From Clostridia bacterium (GTDB lineage: Bacteria > Bacillota > Clostridia > Christensenellales > Aristaeellaceae), in the NCBI GenBank assembly GCA_030529995.1, contig JAUMVT010000013.1, positions 1 through 42,270 on the forward strand: a DNA stretch of 42,270 nucleotides, written 5' to 3'. The notes beneath the pieces are model-generated. The model was not told the DNA's origin, made no database searches, and saw only the letters and a program-made list of their open reading frames with translations. Shown in pieces: positions 6,659-15,281 of the stretch (position 1 is the first letter of the stretch; every line of letters starts with the position of its first letter). Made by a program: the position numbers and the translations under genes.

Positions 6659-8440
6659 TTATTCCTGCCTTTGCAGAAAACTTTCCATTACATAGCCTTC
6701 CATTACATCCGTCTTCACGTGTGCCCAGCCTTCTTCCTCACAGTCCGGCAGCACAATCAGCTGCTGATGCAGATAAAGCCGCCGCAGCACAGTGGCGGAG
6801 GTATTGGGTTCTTCCCGCAGGTTCACGCTGCTGTCCTCATCGATGCCGGTGATTTCCGCCAGATAGGATCCGGCTGGCAAGTCATCGGTCATGGTAGCAG
6901 GCATCAAGGTGGGACGAGGGGTAGCCGTAGCGGCAGGGCCGGGTGTTTCCACCAGTTCCGCCTGCGCGGTAGGCAGCACCGCACTGCCGGAAGGCGCCTT
7001 CATCAATGTCATGCCGGGATAGTAGAAGGAAAGAATCTCCACATAGGTCATGTCGTAGTGGGATGCCATCCACTGTGCACCTCGCTGGCTCATACCGACC
7101 CCGTGCCCATACCGGCGGGATTCCAGCACAAACTGATCATCCTTTTCCACCACAGTGACGATTTCGTTATCCGCCCCGTAAATGGAAAGGTTCAGGGCTC
7201 GCAGCACGGTAGGGAAAAGCTTCAGTGTCAGGGTACAGCTGTCCGCTACCGGGAGGAATACACTGTACACCGGCGTAGGTGCAGGGGTGGCGATTGCTTC
7301 TGCCGTCGCCATAGTTTCAGGCACCGCCGTAGGCGTAGGGGATGCGAACAGGCTCAGCTCCGTGTCCCCGTCCGCCGCCGGAATGGCAGTGGCACCGGGA
7401 GTATACAGCACCTGCCGGCCGGACCAGTTGAAGGTGATCGTCAGCTCCGTCATCAGCTTGCTTTCATCGGTGCTTCGTGGTGTGGAGAGACTTACCGCCG
7501 TAATGCTGTCAATCCGCAGGGAGGACACATCCGTATCCATGCCCCGTTTGGTCATCTCCCCTTGCAGGGCGTCGGCCAGCAGCTTCAGGAAAGCATCCGG
7601 CAGCTTTTCACCGTTCTTGTACAGGCGGGCACGCTTCACCGGGCTTTCCGGGTTCTCCACATCGTAGGGGTCATCTGTTACTTGATAGTAGCTCCAATCT
7701 CCCTTGCTGCCCCAGACGGTTTCAACCTTCTCCGTCTGTCCGCCGTTGCTGGCAGCATAGTAGCAGGTTGCCAGTGCGCCCTTGTATCCGCCCACCACGC
7801 CGGCGGTTTCCTGCACGGCTTGAATGGCGTTGGTATTGCTGTAGTTAATGCCCAAGAACACCTGATTGGCCGTGGTATCCACCATATCATAGGCAGCCGA
7901 AGCATCCAAATGCGCCATGGCGTAGGTTCTGGCGCAGATGGCCTGAGCTTTCAGTGCTTCCAGAGGAAAGCTGTTGCTCATTTCGTAGGGAACAACGCCC
8001 AGCAGGTATTCCTCAATGGTCAGTGCCAGTACAGGCATCAGCTGCCCATCCTGCACGGTCAAGGTCAGCGTACCCGGGTACAGGTTGCCCCCCTCCACAA
8101 AACGGATGCCTTCCTGCCATCCTTGGGCAGACTGGTTCTGCACCAGCTGCACCTTGGTACCAAGGCTCAGGCTCATGCCCTCATAAAATAGGTAGATACT
8201 GCCGCTGCGAATCTGCAGGGTAATCTCACTGCCTTCAGGAAAGCCCATGGAGACGTTGGATGCAAAGGCGGTATACAGTCCATCCAGGTGCAGATCGGCT
8301 CGATCCGTCAAGCCAAGCCGCTTCAGGTAGATGCGAACCGTCGGGGATGCATCTTCCCCATGTGCACCTGTGCACACAGGCAGGAGTGCAAGGCAAAGCA
8401 GCAGGCAAAGGAAACGCCTGATCCGATTGATGGAGATCAT
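6659..8440 (-). CDS. SpoIID/LytB-type cell-wall protein with SH3 domain
   Basis: This 593-residue secreted protein has a signal peptide (about 1-28) and a SpoIID domain. The SpoIID family comprises peptidoglycan glycan-strand-cutting or amidase-enhancing proteins. The visible signatures are VVPYEMSNSFPLEALKAQAI (149-168; Glu153 aligns with the catalytic Glu of SpoIID), ASNGGQTE and RYGHGVGMSQRGAQ (443-456). Two Pro/Thr/Ala-rich linkers (about 366-390 and 492-520) separate inserts, and a bacterial SH3 domain (about 527-590, VNLREEPNTSATVLRRL) should bind wall peptides. No sporulation neighbours are present, so a role in vegetative wall remodelling is as likely as engulfment. The start is odd: AAAGGAG abuts the ATG directly, and an in-frame stop lies just upstream, so no earlier start exists. 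Confidence 0.85.
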   Translation of the reverse strand: MISINRIRRFLCLLLCLALLPVCTGAHGEDASPTVRIYLKRLGLTDRADLHLDGLYTAFASNVSMGFPEGSEITLQIRSGSIYLFYEGMSLSLGTKVQLVQNQSAQGWQEGIRFVEGGNLYPGTLTLTVQDGQLMPVLALTIEEYLLGVVPYEMSNSFPLEALKAQAICARTYAMAHLDASAAYDMVDTTANQVFLGINYSNTNAIQAVQETAGVVGGYKGALATCYYAASNGGQTEKVETVWGSKGDWSYYQVTDDPYDVENPESPVKRARLYKNGEKLPDAFLKLLADALQGEMTKRGMDTDVSSLRIDSITAVSLSTPRSTDESKLMTELTITFNWSGRQVLYTPGATAIPAADGDTELSLFASPTPTAVPETMATAEAIATPAPTPVYSVFLPVADSCTLTLKLFPTVLRALNLSIYGADNEIVTVVEKDDQFVLESRRYGHGVGMSQRGAQWMASHYDMTYVEILSFYYPGMTLMKAPSGSAVLPTAQAELVETPGPAATATPRPTLMPATMTDDLPAGSYLAEITGIDEDSSVNLREEPNTSATVLRRLYLHQQLIVLPDCEEEGWAHVKTDVMEGYVMESFLQRQE

Positions 8441-8453
8441 CTCCTTTCTTCAC

Positions 8454-8522
8454 AAAAGGCCTTCGCTTATGCTTGCCGTATAGGATGCTCCCTACAGACA
8501 TAACGCTTGAGCGAAGGCTTTT
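8454..8522 (-). terminator. long-loop inverted repeat between AraC-type and SpoIID genes
   Basis: GCCTTCGCT (8459-8467) pairs with AGCGAAGGC (8510-8518), flanked by AAAA and TTTT, around a 42-nt loop. On the minus strand it follows the AraC-type stop codon and ends in a T run, so it is a terminator or attenuator candidate. The long loop is unusual for a simple terminator. Confidence 0.5.
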
Positions 8523-8542
8523 CATCCTGAAAAGGAAAATTT

Positions 8543-9625
8543 TTAGTGAGGAGCGCATTGTTGTTCAAATTCTCCCGGAGTCATGCCGGTATATTTTTTG
8601 AACACCTGGCAGAAATAACTTTTGTTGGGGTAGCCGCAGGACTGGGCAATCTCCTGCAGGGACTTTTCCCCCTCCTGCCGCAGCAGTTCCTGGGCTTTGT
8701 CCATTCTGGTAGCCGTCAGGAAGGCAGAGAAGTGCATGCCCGTCTTTTCGTGAAACAGGCGGCAGAAGTAGGCAGGGGTCAGCCCCAGGGAATGACTCAG
8801 GTTTGCCTGTGAATAAGGCAGGGAGCAATCCGCACGGATCCCGGCAATCACCCGGTCAATCGGCTCCGCCGCCGAGGAGACCGTGGGGCATGCCCGCAGC
8901 CGGGGCTGCAGGGAAGCAATCCAGCTCAGCAGCGCCTCCTTGGGCTTCCGGGTCATTTCATTCAAGTTCAGTTCTTCCGTCAGCTTGCGCAGGCTGATTT
9001 CCGCGTGCTGGCTCCACACCGCCTCAATCACCAGCGACACCATGGCAAAGCACATCCGGTTAATTTCCGTTTCGTTGCGCAGCACCCGGGTTACATAGCC
9101 GCCGAGGCTGGCATATTGACGGCGCTTAATCAGTGTTTGCAGTCCAGCACGGTGGGTGCGGGCATCCGCCGCCGTAATGGGTGAAACCTTGTTCCACCAG
9201 TCGGAGATTTCCCGCATAGGGGTCATAGCTGCACGCCACAGGGAGGGGGAAGCAAATTCCTCACCGATGGTCAGCGTACCTTCCTGCTCCAGCAAAAGGC
9301 TGCACTGCTCCAGCAAGGCATGACCGCACAGCCAAAGCACGGTTTCCCGGTGGGCAGCAGCAGGAAAATGGGTGCAGCACAGCATCATGGTCAGCCGATC
9401 TCCATCCTCAGAGAAGCCCCAACCGCATGCACCGGCAGGCTGCATACAATCCGGCAGGCAGCTTTCCAGCTGCATCCGCTGCTCGTCTGTCAGGGGAACG
9501 TCCGCATCCCAGCAAAGCATTCGCCAGGCATAGGCCTCCATCCCTTCCGGCATGGTAAGGTTTGTCGGGTTGTCCTCTTTCAGCAAGTCGGTGATCTGTC
9601 GGGTCAGCTCCAAAGCTGCAGGCAT
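8543..9625 (-). CDS. AraC-family transcriptional regulator
   Basis: The product has 360 residues. The last 100 or so form the AraC double helix-turn-helix: LPYSQANLSHSLGLTPAYFCRLFHEKTG, then KSLQEIAQSCGYPNKSYFCQVFKKYTG and MTPGEFE. The N-terminal 250 residues are helical and match no sensor I recognise; there is no clear cupin or two-component receiver. The start at 9625 is chosen because AAAGGAGGGTG lies just upstream, while the earlier frame extension to 9730 has no ribosome binding site. The nearest genes downstream are the SpoIID and FMN-lipoprotein genes, so it may control them, but targets cannot be told from sequence. Confidence 0.85.
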   Translation of the reverse strand: MPAALELTRQITDLLKEDNPTNLTMPEGMEAYAWRMLCWDADVPLTDEQRMQLESCLPDCMQPAGACGWGFSEDGDRLTMMLCCTHFPAAAHRETVLWLCGHALLEQCSLLLEQEGTLTIGEEFASPSLWRAAMTPMREISDWWNKVSPITAADARTHRAGLQTLIKRRQYASLGGYVTRVLRNETEINRMCFAMVSLVIEAVWSQHAEISLRKLTEELNLNEMTRKPKEALLSWIASLQPRLRACPTVSSAAEPIDRVIAGIRADCSLPYSQANLSHSLGLTPAYFCRLFHEKTGMHFSAFLTATRMDKAQELLRQEGEKSLQEIAQSCGYPNKSYFCQVFKKYTGMTPGEFEQQCAPH

Positions 9626-9869
9626 GCGCACACCCTCCTTTTGCGTCAGCAGACAAAGGCAAGCAGCGCTCCCCATTGTCCTTACAGCTATAGTATCTTT
9701 TTTTTCGCCGTTTGAAAAGAGCAGGAGCAAAAAAAGATGGTCTTACAGCAGAAAATGCCGTGAATGTCCCCTGCCTTTGTTGAATCTGCCCAGAAGGTCA
9801 GCGGAGTACATGCCCTGATCATGGCTGCTTTTCCGGAAAGGCCAAAGCTGTCACAGCAGATTTTTCAAT
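9626..9869. other. intergenic region between AraC-type and SUF regulator genes
   Basis: About 240 bases lie between the divergent genes before the SUF operator and promoter begin. I see only a weak TATAGC-like -10 near 9690 for the AraC-type gene and no coding frame or RNA gene that I can support. Confidence 0.4.
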
Positions 9870-9888
9870 TCCTATTGACGTTGTAGGA
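9870..9888 (+). promoter_or_regulatory. operator-like palindrome over the SUF -35 box
   Basis: TCCTA (9870-9874) and TAGGA (9884-9888) form an inverted repeat with a 9-nt spacer that encloses the -35 hexamer. A protein bound here would block the promoter. The Rrf2-type regulator encoded immediately downstream is the obvious candidate. Confidence 0.55.
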
Positions 9889-9903
9889 GTTTACGTTTAT
9901 AAT
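9875..9903 (+). promoter_or_regulatory. SUF operon promoter
   Basis: TTGACG (9875-9880), a 17-nt spacer and TATAAT (9898-9903) form a strong sigma-A promoter with an expected start near 9910. This excludes the upstream ATG at 9902 as the start codon of the regulator. Confidence 0.88.
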
Positions 9904-9958
9904 GCCTATGTTGCGGTATAGAAACCGTGCATTTTCCCGGAAAGGAGGGCAATCGTCC

Positions 9959-10423
9959 ATGATGATTTCATCCAAGGGGCGATACGCATTGCGGGTCATG
10001 ACGGACATGGGTCGGCATCAGGAAGAGGATTACCTGTCCCTGAACGACATTGCCGAGCGTCTGCACCTGTCCCGCAAGTATTTGGAAAGCATCATGACCG
10101 TGCTGTGCAAGGGCGGCCTGGTGAAGAGCACGGTAGGCAAATCCGGCGGCTACAAGCTTGTGCGCCCGGCTGAAGCCTATACGGCAGGCGAAATTCTGCG
10201 CGCAGTAGAAGAGGGCATGACACCTGTATCCTGCCTGGCGGAGCACGGAAAAAAGTGCAGCGGCAGCTGCGAATGCGACTGCGATATGATTCCCTTCTGG
10301 CAGGGGCTGGAAGCTTCCATCAACACCTATCTGGACAGCTACACCCTCAGGGATTTGATGAACAATAAACCGTCGGCTGATCAGGCCGGCATCATGAGTG
10401 AGGTAGAGCATCATGAATCATAA
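9959..10423 (+). CDS. Rrf2-family Fe-S-sensing regulator of the SUF operon
   Basis: This 154-residue protein has an N-terminal winged helix-turn-helix of the Rrf2/IscR type (SSKGRYALRVMTDM, then LSLNDIAERLHLSRKYLESI and KSGGYKL). A cysteine cluster at residues 92, 100, 104, 106 and 108 is suited to holding an Fe-S cluster. Proteins of this family sense cluster status and repress Fe-S assembly genes. Here the gene is the first of the SUF operon and an inverted repeat covers its promoter, so autoregulation is likely. AAAGGAGGG lies 10 nt before the ATG at 9959; a second ATG follows at 9962. It overlaps sufC by 11 nt. Confidence 0.9.
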   Translation: MMISSKGRYALRVMTDMGRHQEEDYLSLNDIAERLHLSRKYLESIMTVLCKGGLVKSTVGKSGGYKLVRPAEAYTAGEILRAVEEGMTPVSCLAEHGKKCSGSCECDCDMIPFWQGLEASINTYLDSYTLRDLMNNKPSADQAGIMSEVEHHES

Positions 10424-11165
10424 GCCGATCCTTGAAATCAACGACCTGCACGTGAATGTGGGCGATGAAAAAGAAATCCTCCACGGCATTAACCTGACCG
10501 TCGGCCGGGACGAAACCCATGTGCTCATGGGACCTAACGGCACCGGTAAGTCCACCTTGGGCTATGCCATTACCGGCAACCCTAACTACACCATCACGAA
10601 GGGTCATATCCTTTTTGACGGGGAAGACATTACCGACCTGCCGGTGAACGAGCGTGCCAAGAAGGGCATCTTCCTTTCCTTCCAGAATCCGCTGGAAGTG
10701 CCCGGCGTCACCCTGAGTGCCTTCATCCGCAGCGCACTGGAGCAGAAGACCGGCAGCCGCCTGCGCCTGTGGGACTTTAAGAAGAAGCTGAAGGAAACCA
10801 TGGCGCTCCTGTCCATGGATGAATCCTATGCAGAGCGTGACCTGAACGTAGGTTTCTCCGGCGGTGAAAAGAAAAAGGCGGAGATTCTGCAAATGCTCAT
10901 GTTGGAACCCAAGCTGGCCATTCTGGATGAAACGGACTCCGGCCTGGACGTGGATGCCGTGCGCACCGTATCCCAGGGAGTGCAGCTGTTCCGTGAGCGC
11001 ACCCATGGTTCTCTGCTGATTATCACCCACTCCACCCGCATTCTGGAAGCACTGACGGTAGACGCTACCCATGTGATGGAGGAAGGCGTCATCGTGCGCA
11101 ACGGCGGTGCGGAACTGGTGGATGAAATCAACGAAAAAGGCTTCGGCAGCCTGCGGGACGCCTGA
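10413..11165 (+). CDS. sufC: Fe-S assembly ATPase SufC
   Basis: SufC is the ABC-type ATPase of the SufBCD scaffold, which builds iron-sulfur clusters in the cytoplasm. The 250 residues match the family's usual length. They show Walker A GPNGTGKST (40-48), the SufC-type signature FSGGEKKK (148-155) and Walker B running into the D-loop, LAILDETDSGLD (168-179). GAGGTAGAG precedes the ATG, which lies inside the end of the regulator gene (11-nt overlap, indicating coupled translation). sufB follows after 14 nt. Confidence 0.96.
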   Translation: MNHKPILEINDLHVNVGDEKEILHGINLTVGRDETHVLMGPNGTGKSTLGYAITGNPNYTITKGHILFDGEDITDLPVNERAKKGIFLSFQNPLEVPGVTLSAFIRSALEQKTGSRLRLWDFKKKLKETMALLSMDESYAERDLNVGFSGGEKKKAEILQMLMLEPKLAILDETDSGLDVDAVRTVSQGVQLFRERTHGSLLIITHSTRILEALTVDATHVMEEGVIVRNGGAELVDEINEKGFGSLRDA

Positions 11166-11179
11166 GGGAGACGCAAGCA

Positions 11180-12586
11180 ATGAAGGAAAAGAGTTACGTA
11201 GACGACATTGACCGCAGTGTCTATGACATTCGGGACGAGGAAAAGGACGCCTACCGGCTGGAAGAGGGTCTGACCCCTGCCATTGTGGACAAGCTGTCCA
11301 AGGAAAAGAATGACCCTGTGTGGATGCAGCAGTTCCGACTGCAATCCCTGCAGATTTATAACGAAATGAAGATTCCCGACTGGGGTCCCAGCATCGAGGG
11401 GCTGGACATGGCGCACATAGCTACCTATGTACGTCCCAACACCAAGATGCAGAACGACTGGAAGAACGTTCCCCAGGATATTAAGGATACCTTCGAGCGC
11501 CTGGGCATCCCGGAAGCGGAGCGGAAGAGTCTGGCCGGCGTAGGTGCCCAGTACGACTCGGAGCTGGTGTATCACAACGTGCGGGAAGAGGTTGCCGCGC
11601 AGGGCGTGGTGTACACCGACATGGAAAGCGCACTCCACGGGGAGTACGCCGACATGGTAAAGAAGTACTTCATGAAGCTGGTTACCCCTCGGGATCACAA
11701 GTTTGCCGCCCTTCACGGTGCGGTATGGTCCGGCGGATCCTTTGTGTACGTGCCCAAGGGAGTACAGGTGGAGATTCCCCTGCAGAGCTACTTCCGCCTG
11801 AATGCCAAGGGCGCAGGCCAGTTTGAGCATACGCTGATCATCGTGGACGAGGGTGCCAGCCTCCACTTCATTGAGGGCTGCTCCGCTCCTAAATATAATG
11901 TAGCGAACCTTCATGCCGGATGTGTGGAGCTGTATGTAAAGAAGAACGCTAAGCTCCGCTATTCCACCATCGAAAACTGGTCCAAGAACATGTACAACCT
12001 GAACACCAAGCGTGCCTTGGTGGAAGAAAATGGCGTCATTGAATGGGTGTCCGGCTCCTTCGGCTCCCACGTGGGCTGCCTGTATCCCATGAGCGTGCTG
12101 AAGGGTGACAATGCCCGGATGGAGTTTACCGGCGTTACCTTCGCCGGTGCAGGACAAAACCTGGATACCGGTGCCAAGGTGGTGCATGTGGGCCGCAACA
12201 CCAGCTCCTACATGAACACCCGCTCCATCAGCAAGAGCGGCGGCATCAGCACCTTCCGCTCCAGCGTGGTGGTGCAGAAGGGTGCTTCCGGTGCCAAGAG
12301 TGCCGTAAATTGCCAGTCCCTGATGCTGGACTCCATCTCCCGGTCGGACACCATTCCGGCCATGGACATCCGCACCCGTGACGCCGCTGTGGGACACGAG
12401 GCAAAAATCGGTGCCATCAGCAACGAAGCCGTGTTCTATCTCATGAGCCGGGGCATGAGCGAAGAGGATGCCCGGGCGCTGATCGTCAGCGGCTTTGCGG
12501 ACAACGTGTCCAAGGAGCTGCCCTTGGAGTACGCCGTGGAAATGAACAACCTGATCCGCCTTGAAATGAAAGGCAGCATCGGCTGA
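11180..12586 (+). CDS. sufB: Fe-S assembly scaffold SufB
   Basis: SufB is the scaffold subunit on which Fe-S clusters are assembled with SufC and SufD. The product has 468 residues, as is normal for the family. It includes the conserved runs GAVWSGGSFVYVPKGV, EGCSAPKYNVANLHAG (with the conserved Cys), VGCLYP and, at the C-terminus, GHEAKIGAISNEAVFYLMSRG followed by the SufB/D-type ending. A GGGAG motif precedes the ATG. It lies between sufC and sufD on one transcript. Confidence 0.96.
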   Translation: MKEKSYVDDIDRSVYDIRDEEKDAYRLEEGLTPAIVDKLSKEKNDPVWMQQFRLQSLQIYNEMKIPDWGPSIEGLDMAHIATYVRPNTKMQNDWKNVPQDIKDTFERLGIPEAERKSLAGVGAQYDSELVYHNVREEVAAQGVVYTDMESALHGEYADMVKKYFMKLVTPRDHKFAALHGAVWSGGSFVYVPKGVQVEIPLQSYFRLNAKGAGQFEHTLIIVDEGASLHFIEGCSAPKYNVANLHAGCVELYVKKNAKLRYSTIENWSKNMYNLNTKRALVEENGVIEWVSGSFGSHVGCLYPMSVLKGDNARMEFTGVTFAGAGQNLDTGAKVVHVGRNTSSYMNTRSISKSGGISTFRSSVVVQKGASGAKSAVNCQSLMLDSISRSDTIPAMDIRTRDAAVGHEAKIGAISNEAVFYLMSRGMSEEDARALIVSGFADNVSKELPLEYAVEMNNLIRLEMKGSIG

Positions 12587-12607
12587 TAACGGGAAGGAGA
12601 ACGTGTG

Positions 12608-13537
12608 ATGAGCAAAACAATCAAAATCAACGAGCTTCCCGTGCGCACCTGGAATTTTCTCGGTGTGAATGATGCCGAGATCGCATGGGATGCCGACAAG
12701 GCAGTGGATTTGGGGACGGAAGAATTTGCTTCCGCAAAAGACGGCGTTTGCCATCGGATGGTGATGTCCGGGAAAGAGGGCTTCAGCCGCAAGGATGTTC
12801 ATGCGGTTGCCCATGCAGGAGAAGCCCTGACCCTGATCCAGTGGTTCGAGGGAGAAGGTCATCTGGCAGCAGAAACTCACCTCACCCTAGAGAAGGACGC
12901 CACCCTGCGCCTGGTGCAGGTCTTTTCTGCCAATGAGGGTGCCCTGTCCCGCAGTAAAGTAACCGGCACCTGTGATGAAAATGCTCGTCTGGAGCTGATT
13001 CAGGTGATGCTGGGCAAAGGCGATACTTACGTGGACAGCCACGTTGACCTGAACGGAAAAGGTGCCTCCATACAGACGGACATCGGTTACCTGGCACAGC
13101 ATCATCAAACCCTGGACATGAACCTGAGTGTCAACCACTTCGGCAAAAAAACCGAATGCTCCATCAACGCTGCCGGTGCTTTGAAGGATGGGGCCGTGAA
13201 AATCTTCCGTGGCACCATCGACTTCAAGCAGGGCAGCAGCGATTCCGTCGGCAATGAAAAGGAAACCGTGCTCATGCTGGGGGATGATGTGGTCAACAAG
13301 ACGGTTCCCCTGATCCTGTGTGCTGAGGAAAACGTGGTAGGCAATCACGGCGCATCCATCGGCGAAATGGATGATGCCACCCTGTTCTACTTCGAAAGCC
13401 GGGGCATTGACCGGGCAACGGCGGAAAAGATACTGGCCAGAGCCTCTGTGGAGCGGGTTGCCCGCACCATCGGCGATGTGGAAACTGAGCAGGCCATTCT
13501 GAATGAACTGTATGAGGGGGAAGAGCATGACCTTTGA
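12608..13537 (+). CDS. sufD: Fe-S assembly protein SufD
   Basis: SufD pairs with SufB in the SufBC2D complex and helps iron entry. This 309-residue copy has the family's C-terminal core, including NHGASIGEMDDATLFYFESRG, which matches the end of SufB; the N-terminal half is diverged and shorter than in many SufD proteins. AAGGAG precedes both a GTG (12605) and the ATG (12608); the ATG is preferred for codon type and spacing. It overlaps sufS by 11 nt. Confidence 0.92.
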   Translation: MSKTIKINELPVRTWNFLGVNDAEIAWDADKAVDLGTEEFASAKDGVCHRMVMSGKEGFSRKDVHAVAHAGEALTLIQWFEGEGHLAAETHLTLEKDATLRLVQVFSANEGALSRSKVTGTCDENARLELIQVMLGKGDTYVDSHVDLNGKGASIQTDIGYLAQHHQTLDMNLSVNHFGKKTECSINAAGALKDGAVKIFRGTIDFKQGSSDSVGNEKETVLMLGDDVVNKTVPLILCAEENVVGNHGASIGEMDDATLFYFESRGIDRATAEKILARASVERVARTIGDVETEQAILNELYEGEEHDL

Positions 13538-14738
13538 TCGCAGGGATTTCCCGCTCCTCATGGGCACGGACATTGCCTATCTGGACAATGCCGCCACTGC
13601 CCAGCGTCCCCAGTGCGTGCTTGATGCCGAAAAGGATTTTTATGAAAAGGCAAACGCCAATCCTCTTCGGGGACTGTATCCTCTGAGCATTGCCGCTACG
13701 GAAGCTTACGAGGAGGCCCGGGAGGCTGTCCGGGGCTTCCTGAACGCCAAGCGGAAGGAAGAAATCATCTTCACCCGAAACACCACGGAAAGCATCAATC
13801 TGGTTGCCTACAGCTACGGTTTAAGCCATGTAAAAGCAGGGGATGAGGTGCTGGTCTCCATTATGGAGCACCACAGCAATCTGCTGCCCTGGCAAATGGT
13901 GTGCCGCCAAACCGGCGCCGTGCTCCGCTTTATAGAATGCGAAATGGACGGCAGCATTGACCTGAACAAGGTGGAGCAGCTGATCACGCCTCGGACGAAG
14001 ATCGTTGCCATGACTCAGGTATCCAACGTGCTGGGTCGGGTTAACCCCATCCGTGAAGTGGCAGACCTTGCCCATCGTGTTGGTGCCGTGATGGTGGTGG
14101 ACGGAGCCCAGAGCACCCCTCACATGCCGGTGGATGTGCAGGCATTGGGTGCTGATTTCCTGGCCTTCTCCGGTCACAAGGTGTACGGCCCTATGGGCAT
14201 TGGCGCACTGTACGGGCGGTATGAACTGCTGGAGAAAATGCCTCCCTTCCTGACCGGCGGTGAAATGATCGAATCCGTCACCCGTGAGGGTGCCACCTAT
14301 GCGGAGCTGCCCTACAAGTTTGAAGCCGGCACCTGCAACGCCGCCGGTGCGGTAGGTCTTCACGCAGCCATTGACTATGTGGAGCAGGCAGGCTTCCAGC
14401 GGATGCATGAGCGGGAGGTTGCCTTGGTCGCTCGGGCATTGACGGGCATTCAGGCCATGCCCTGGATTCATGTGCTGGGTTCCGACAAGGCAGAGGAGCA
14501 TTCCGGCATCATTACCTTCACGGTGGACGGCGTGCATCCCCATGACATCAGCGAGATTCTCGCCTCTGACGGGGTGGCCATTCGTGCCGGTCACCACTGT
14601 GCACAGCCCTTGCTGAAGTATCTGGGGCATCCCTCCACGGCTCGTGCCAGCCTTGCCTTCTATAACACGGAAGAGGATGTGGATCGCCTGCTTGCCAGTC
14701 TTTCCACCTTAAGGGAGCGAATGGGCTATGGAAAATAG
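13527..14738 (+). CDS. sufS: cysteine desulfurase SufS
   Basis: SufS takes sulfur from cysteine as an enzyme-bound persulfide and hands it to SufU. The 403 residues form a class V PLP aminotransferase: YLDNAATAQRP (18-28), the PLP lysine in SGHKVYGPMG (Lys218) and the catalytic cysteine in RAGHHCAQPLL (Cys358). The frame is open from 13503, but the ATG at 13527 follows GAGGGGGAAGAG and gives the standard N-terminus. The overlaps with sufD and with sufU are both 11 nt. Confidence 0.95.
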   Translation: MTFDRRDFPLLMGTDIAYLDNAATAQRPQCVLDAEKDFYEKANANPLRGLYPLSIAATEAYEEAREAVRGFLNAKRKEEIIFTRNTTESINLVAYSYGLSHVKAGDEVLVSIMEHHSNLLPWQMVCRQTGAVLRFIECEMDGSIDLNKVEQLITPRTKIVAMTQVSNVLGRVNPIREVADLAHRVGAVMVVDGAQSTPHMPVDVQALGADFLAFSGHKVYGPMGIGALYGRYELLEKMPPFLTGGEMIESVTREGATYAELPYKFEAGTCNAAGAVGLHAAIDYVEQAGFQRMHEREVALVARALTGIQAMPWIHVLGSDKAEEHSGIITFTVDGVHPHDISEILASDGVAIRAGHHCAQPLLKYLGHPSTARASLAFYNTEEDVDRLLASLSTLRERMGYGK

Positions 14739-15162
14739 AAGCTTTTACAACGAAATCCTGACCGAGCACAACATTCATCCGGAATTCAAGCATGACTTGC
14801 CTGATGCGGACATTGTGCTGGAGGGGGTGAATCCCAGCTGCGGAGACGACATCTTCCTGAAGCTGAAGCTTGACGGGGATGTGATTGCCGACGGTGCCTT
14901 CGTCGGCGACGGCTGTGCCATTTCTCAGGCCTCTGCGGATATTATGCTGGGCATGATCATCGGCCGTAAAAAAGAGGAAGCCCTGCACATGGGTGAGGTC
15001 TTCCTGAAGATGATTAAGGGCGAGGCAACCGAGGACGAAATTGAAAGTCTGGAAGAAGCTTCCGCCCTGCGGGACATTGCTCACATGCCTGCCCGGGTCA
15101 AGTGTGCCGTGCTGGGCTGGCGCACCCTGAAGGAAGCGCTGGGAAACAAGGAAGAAGCGTAA
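14728..15162 (+). CDS. sufU: Fe-S assembly sulfurtransferase SufU
   Basis: SufU is the zinc-dependent sulfur acceptor that partners SufS in Gram-positive bacteria. All expected ligands are visible in the 144 residues: NPSCGD (Cys38, Asp40), GDGCAIS (Cys63) and ARVKCAVLGW (Cys126). The stretch between the second and third cysteine has the insertion typical of SufU rather than IscU. It is the last gene of the operon, overlaps sufS by 11 nt and is followed 22 nt later by a strong terminator. No sufE or iscU is present. Confidence 0.95.
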   Translation: MENRSFYNEILTEHNIHPEFKHDLPDADIVLEGVNPSCGDDIFLKLKLDGDVIADGAFVGDGCAISQASADIMLGMIIGRKKEEALHMGEVFLKMIKGEATEDEIESLEEASALRDIAHMPARVKCAVLGWRTLKEALGNKEEA

Positions 15163-15184
15163 TCTTTCCCATCTGTTGATGAAA

Positions 15185-15223
15185 AGACCTGCCGTGATCG
15201 TTTTGCTTCACGGCAGGTCTTTT
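15185..15223. terminator. bidirectional terminator between sufU and the repeat protein gene
   Basis: AGACCTGCCGTGA (15185-15197) and TCACGGCAGGTCT (15208-15220) form a perfect 13-bp stem. TTTT follows on the plus strand and CTTTTC on the minus strand, so it can serve both convergent genes. Confidence 0.92.
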
Positions 15224-15242
15224 CCTATGGAATTTCAGGCAT

Positions 15243-15274
15243 GGCTGCTGCCGTTTTGCTTTCCGGCAGCAGCC
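15243..15274. terminator. second GC-rich hairpin between convergent genes
   Basis: GGCTGCTGCCG (15243-15253) pairs perfectly with CGGCAGCAGCC (15264-15274). TTGTTTATT follows on the plus strand and no T run on the minus strand. It adds to the terminator at 15185-15223, 7 nt from the stop of the minus-strand gene. Confidence 0.6.
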
Positions 15275-15281
15275 TTGTTTA

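Noticed and set aside
8235-8558. 107-codon minus-strand frame overlapping the SpoIID start
   Set aside because: It is another frame of the SpoIID signal peptide region, with no domain; the AAAGGAG site lies inside it rather than before it.
9902-9958. Upstream ATG giving a 173-residue SUF regulator
   Set aside because: This ATG is inside the -10 box of the operon promoter and would not be in the transcript.
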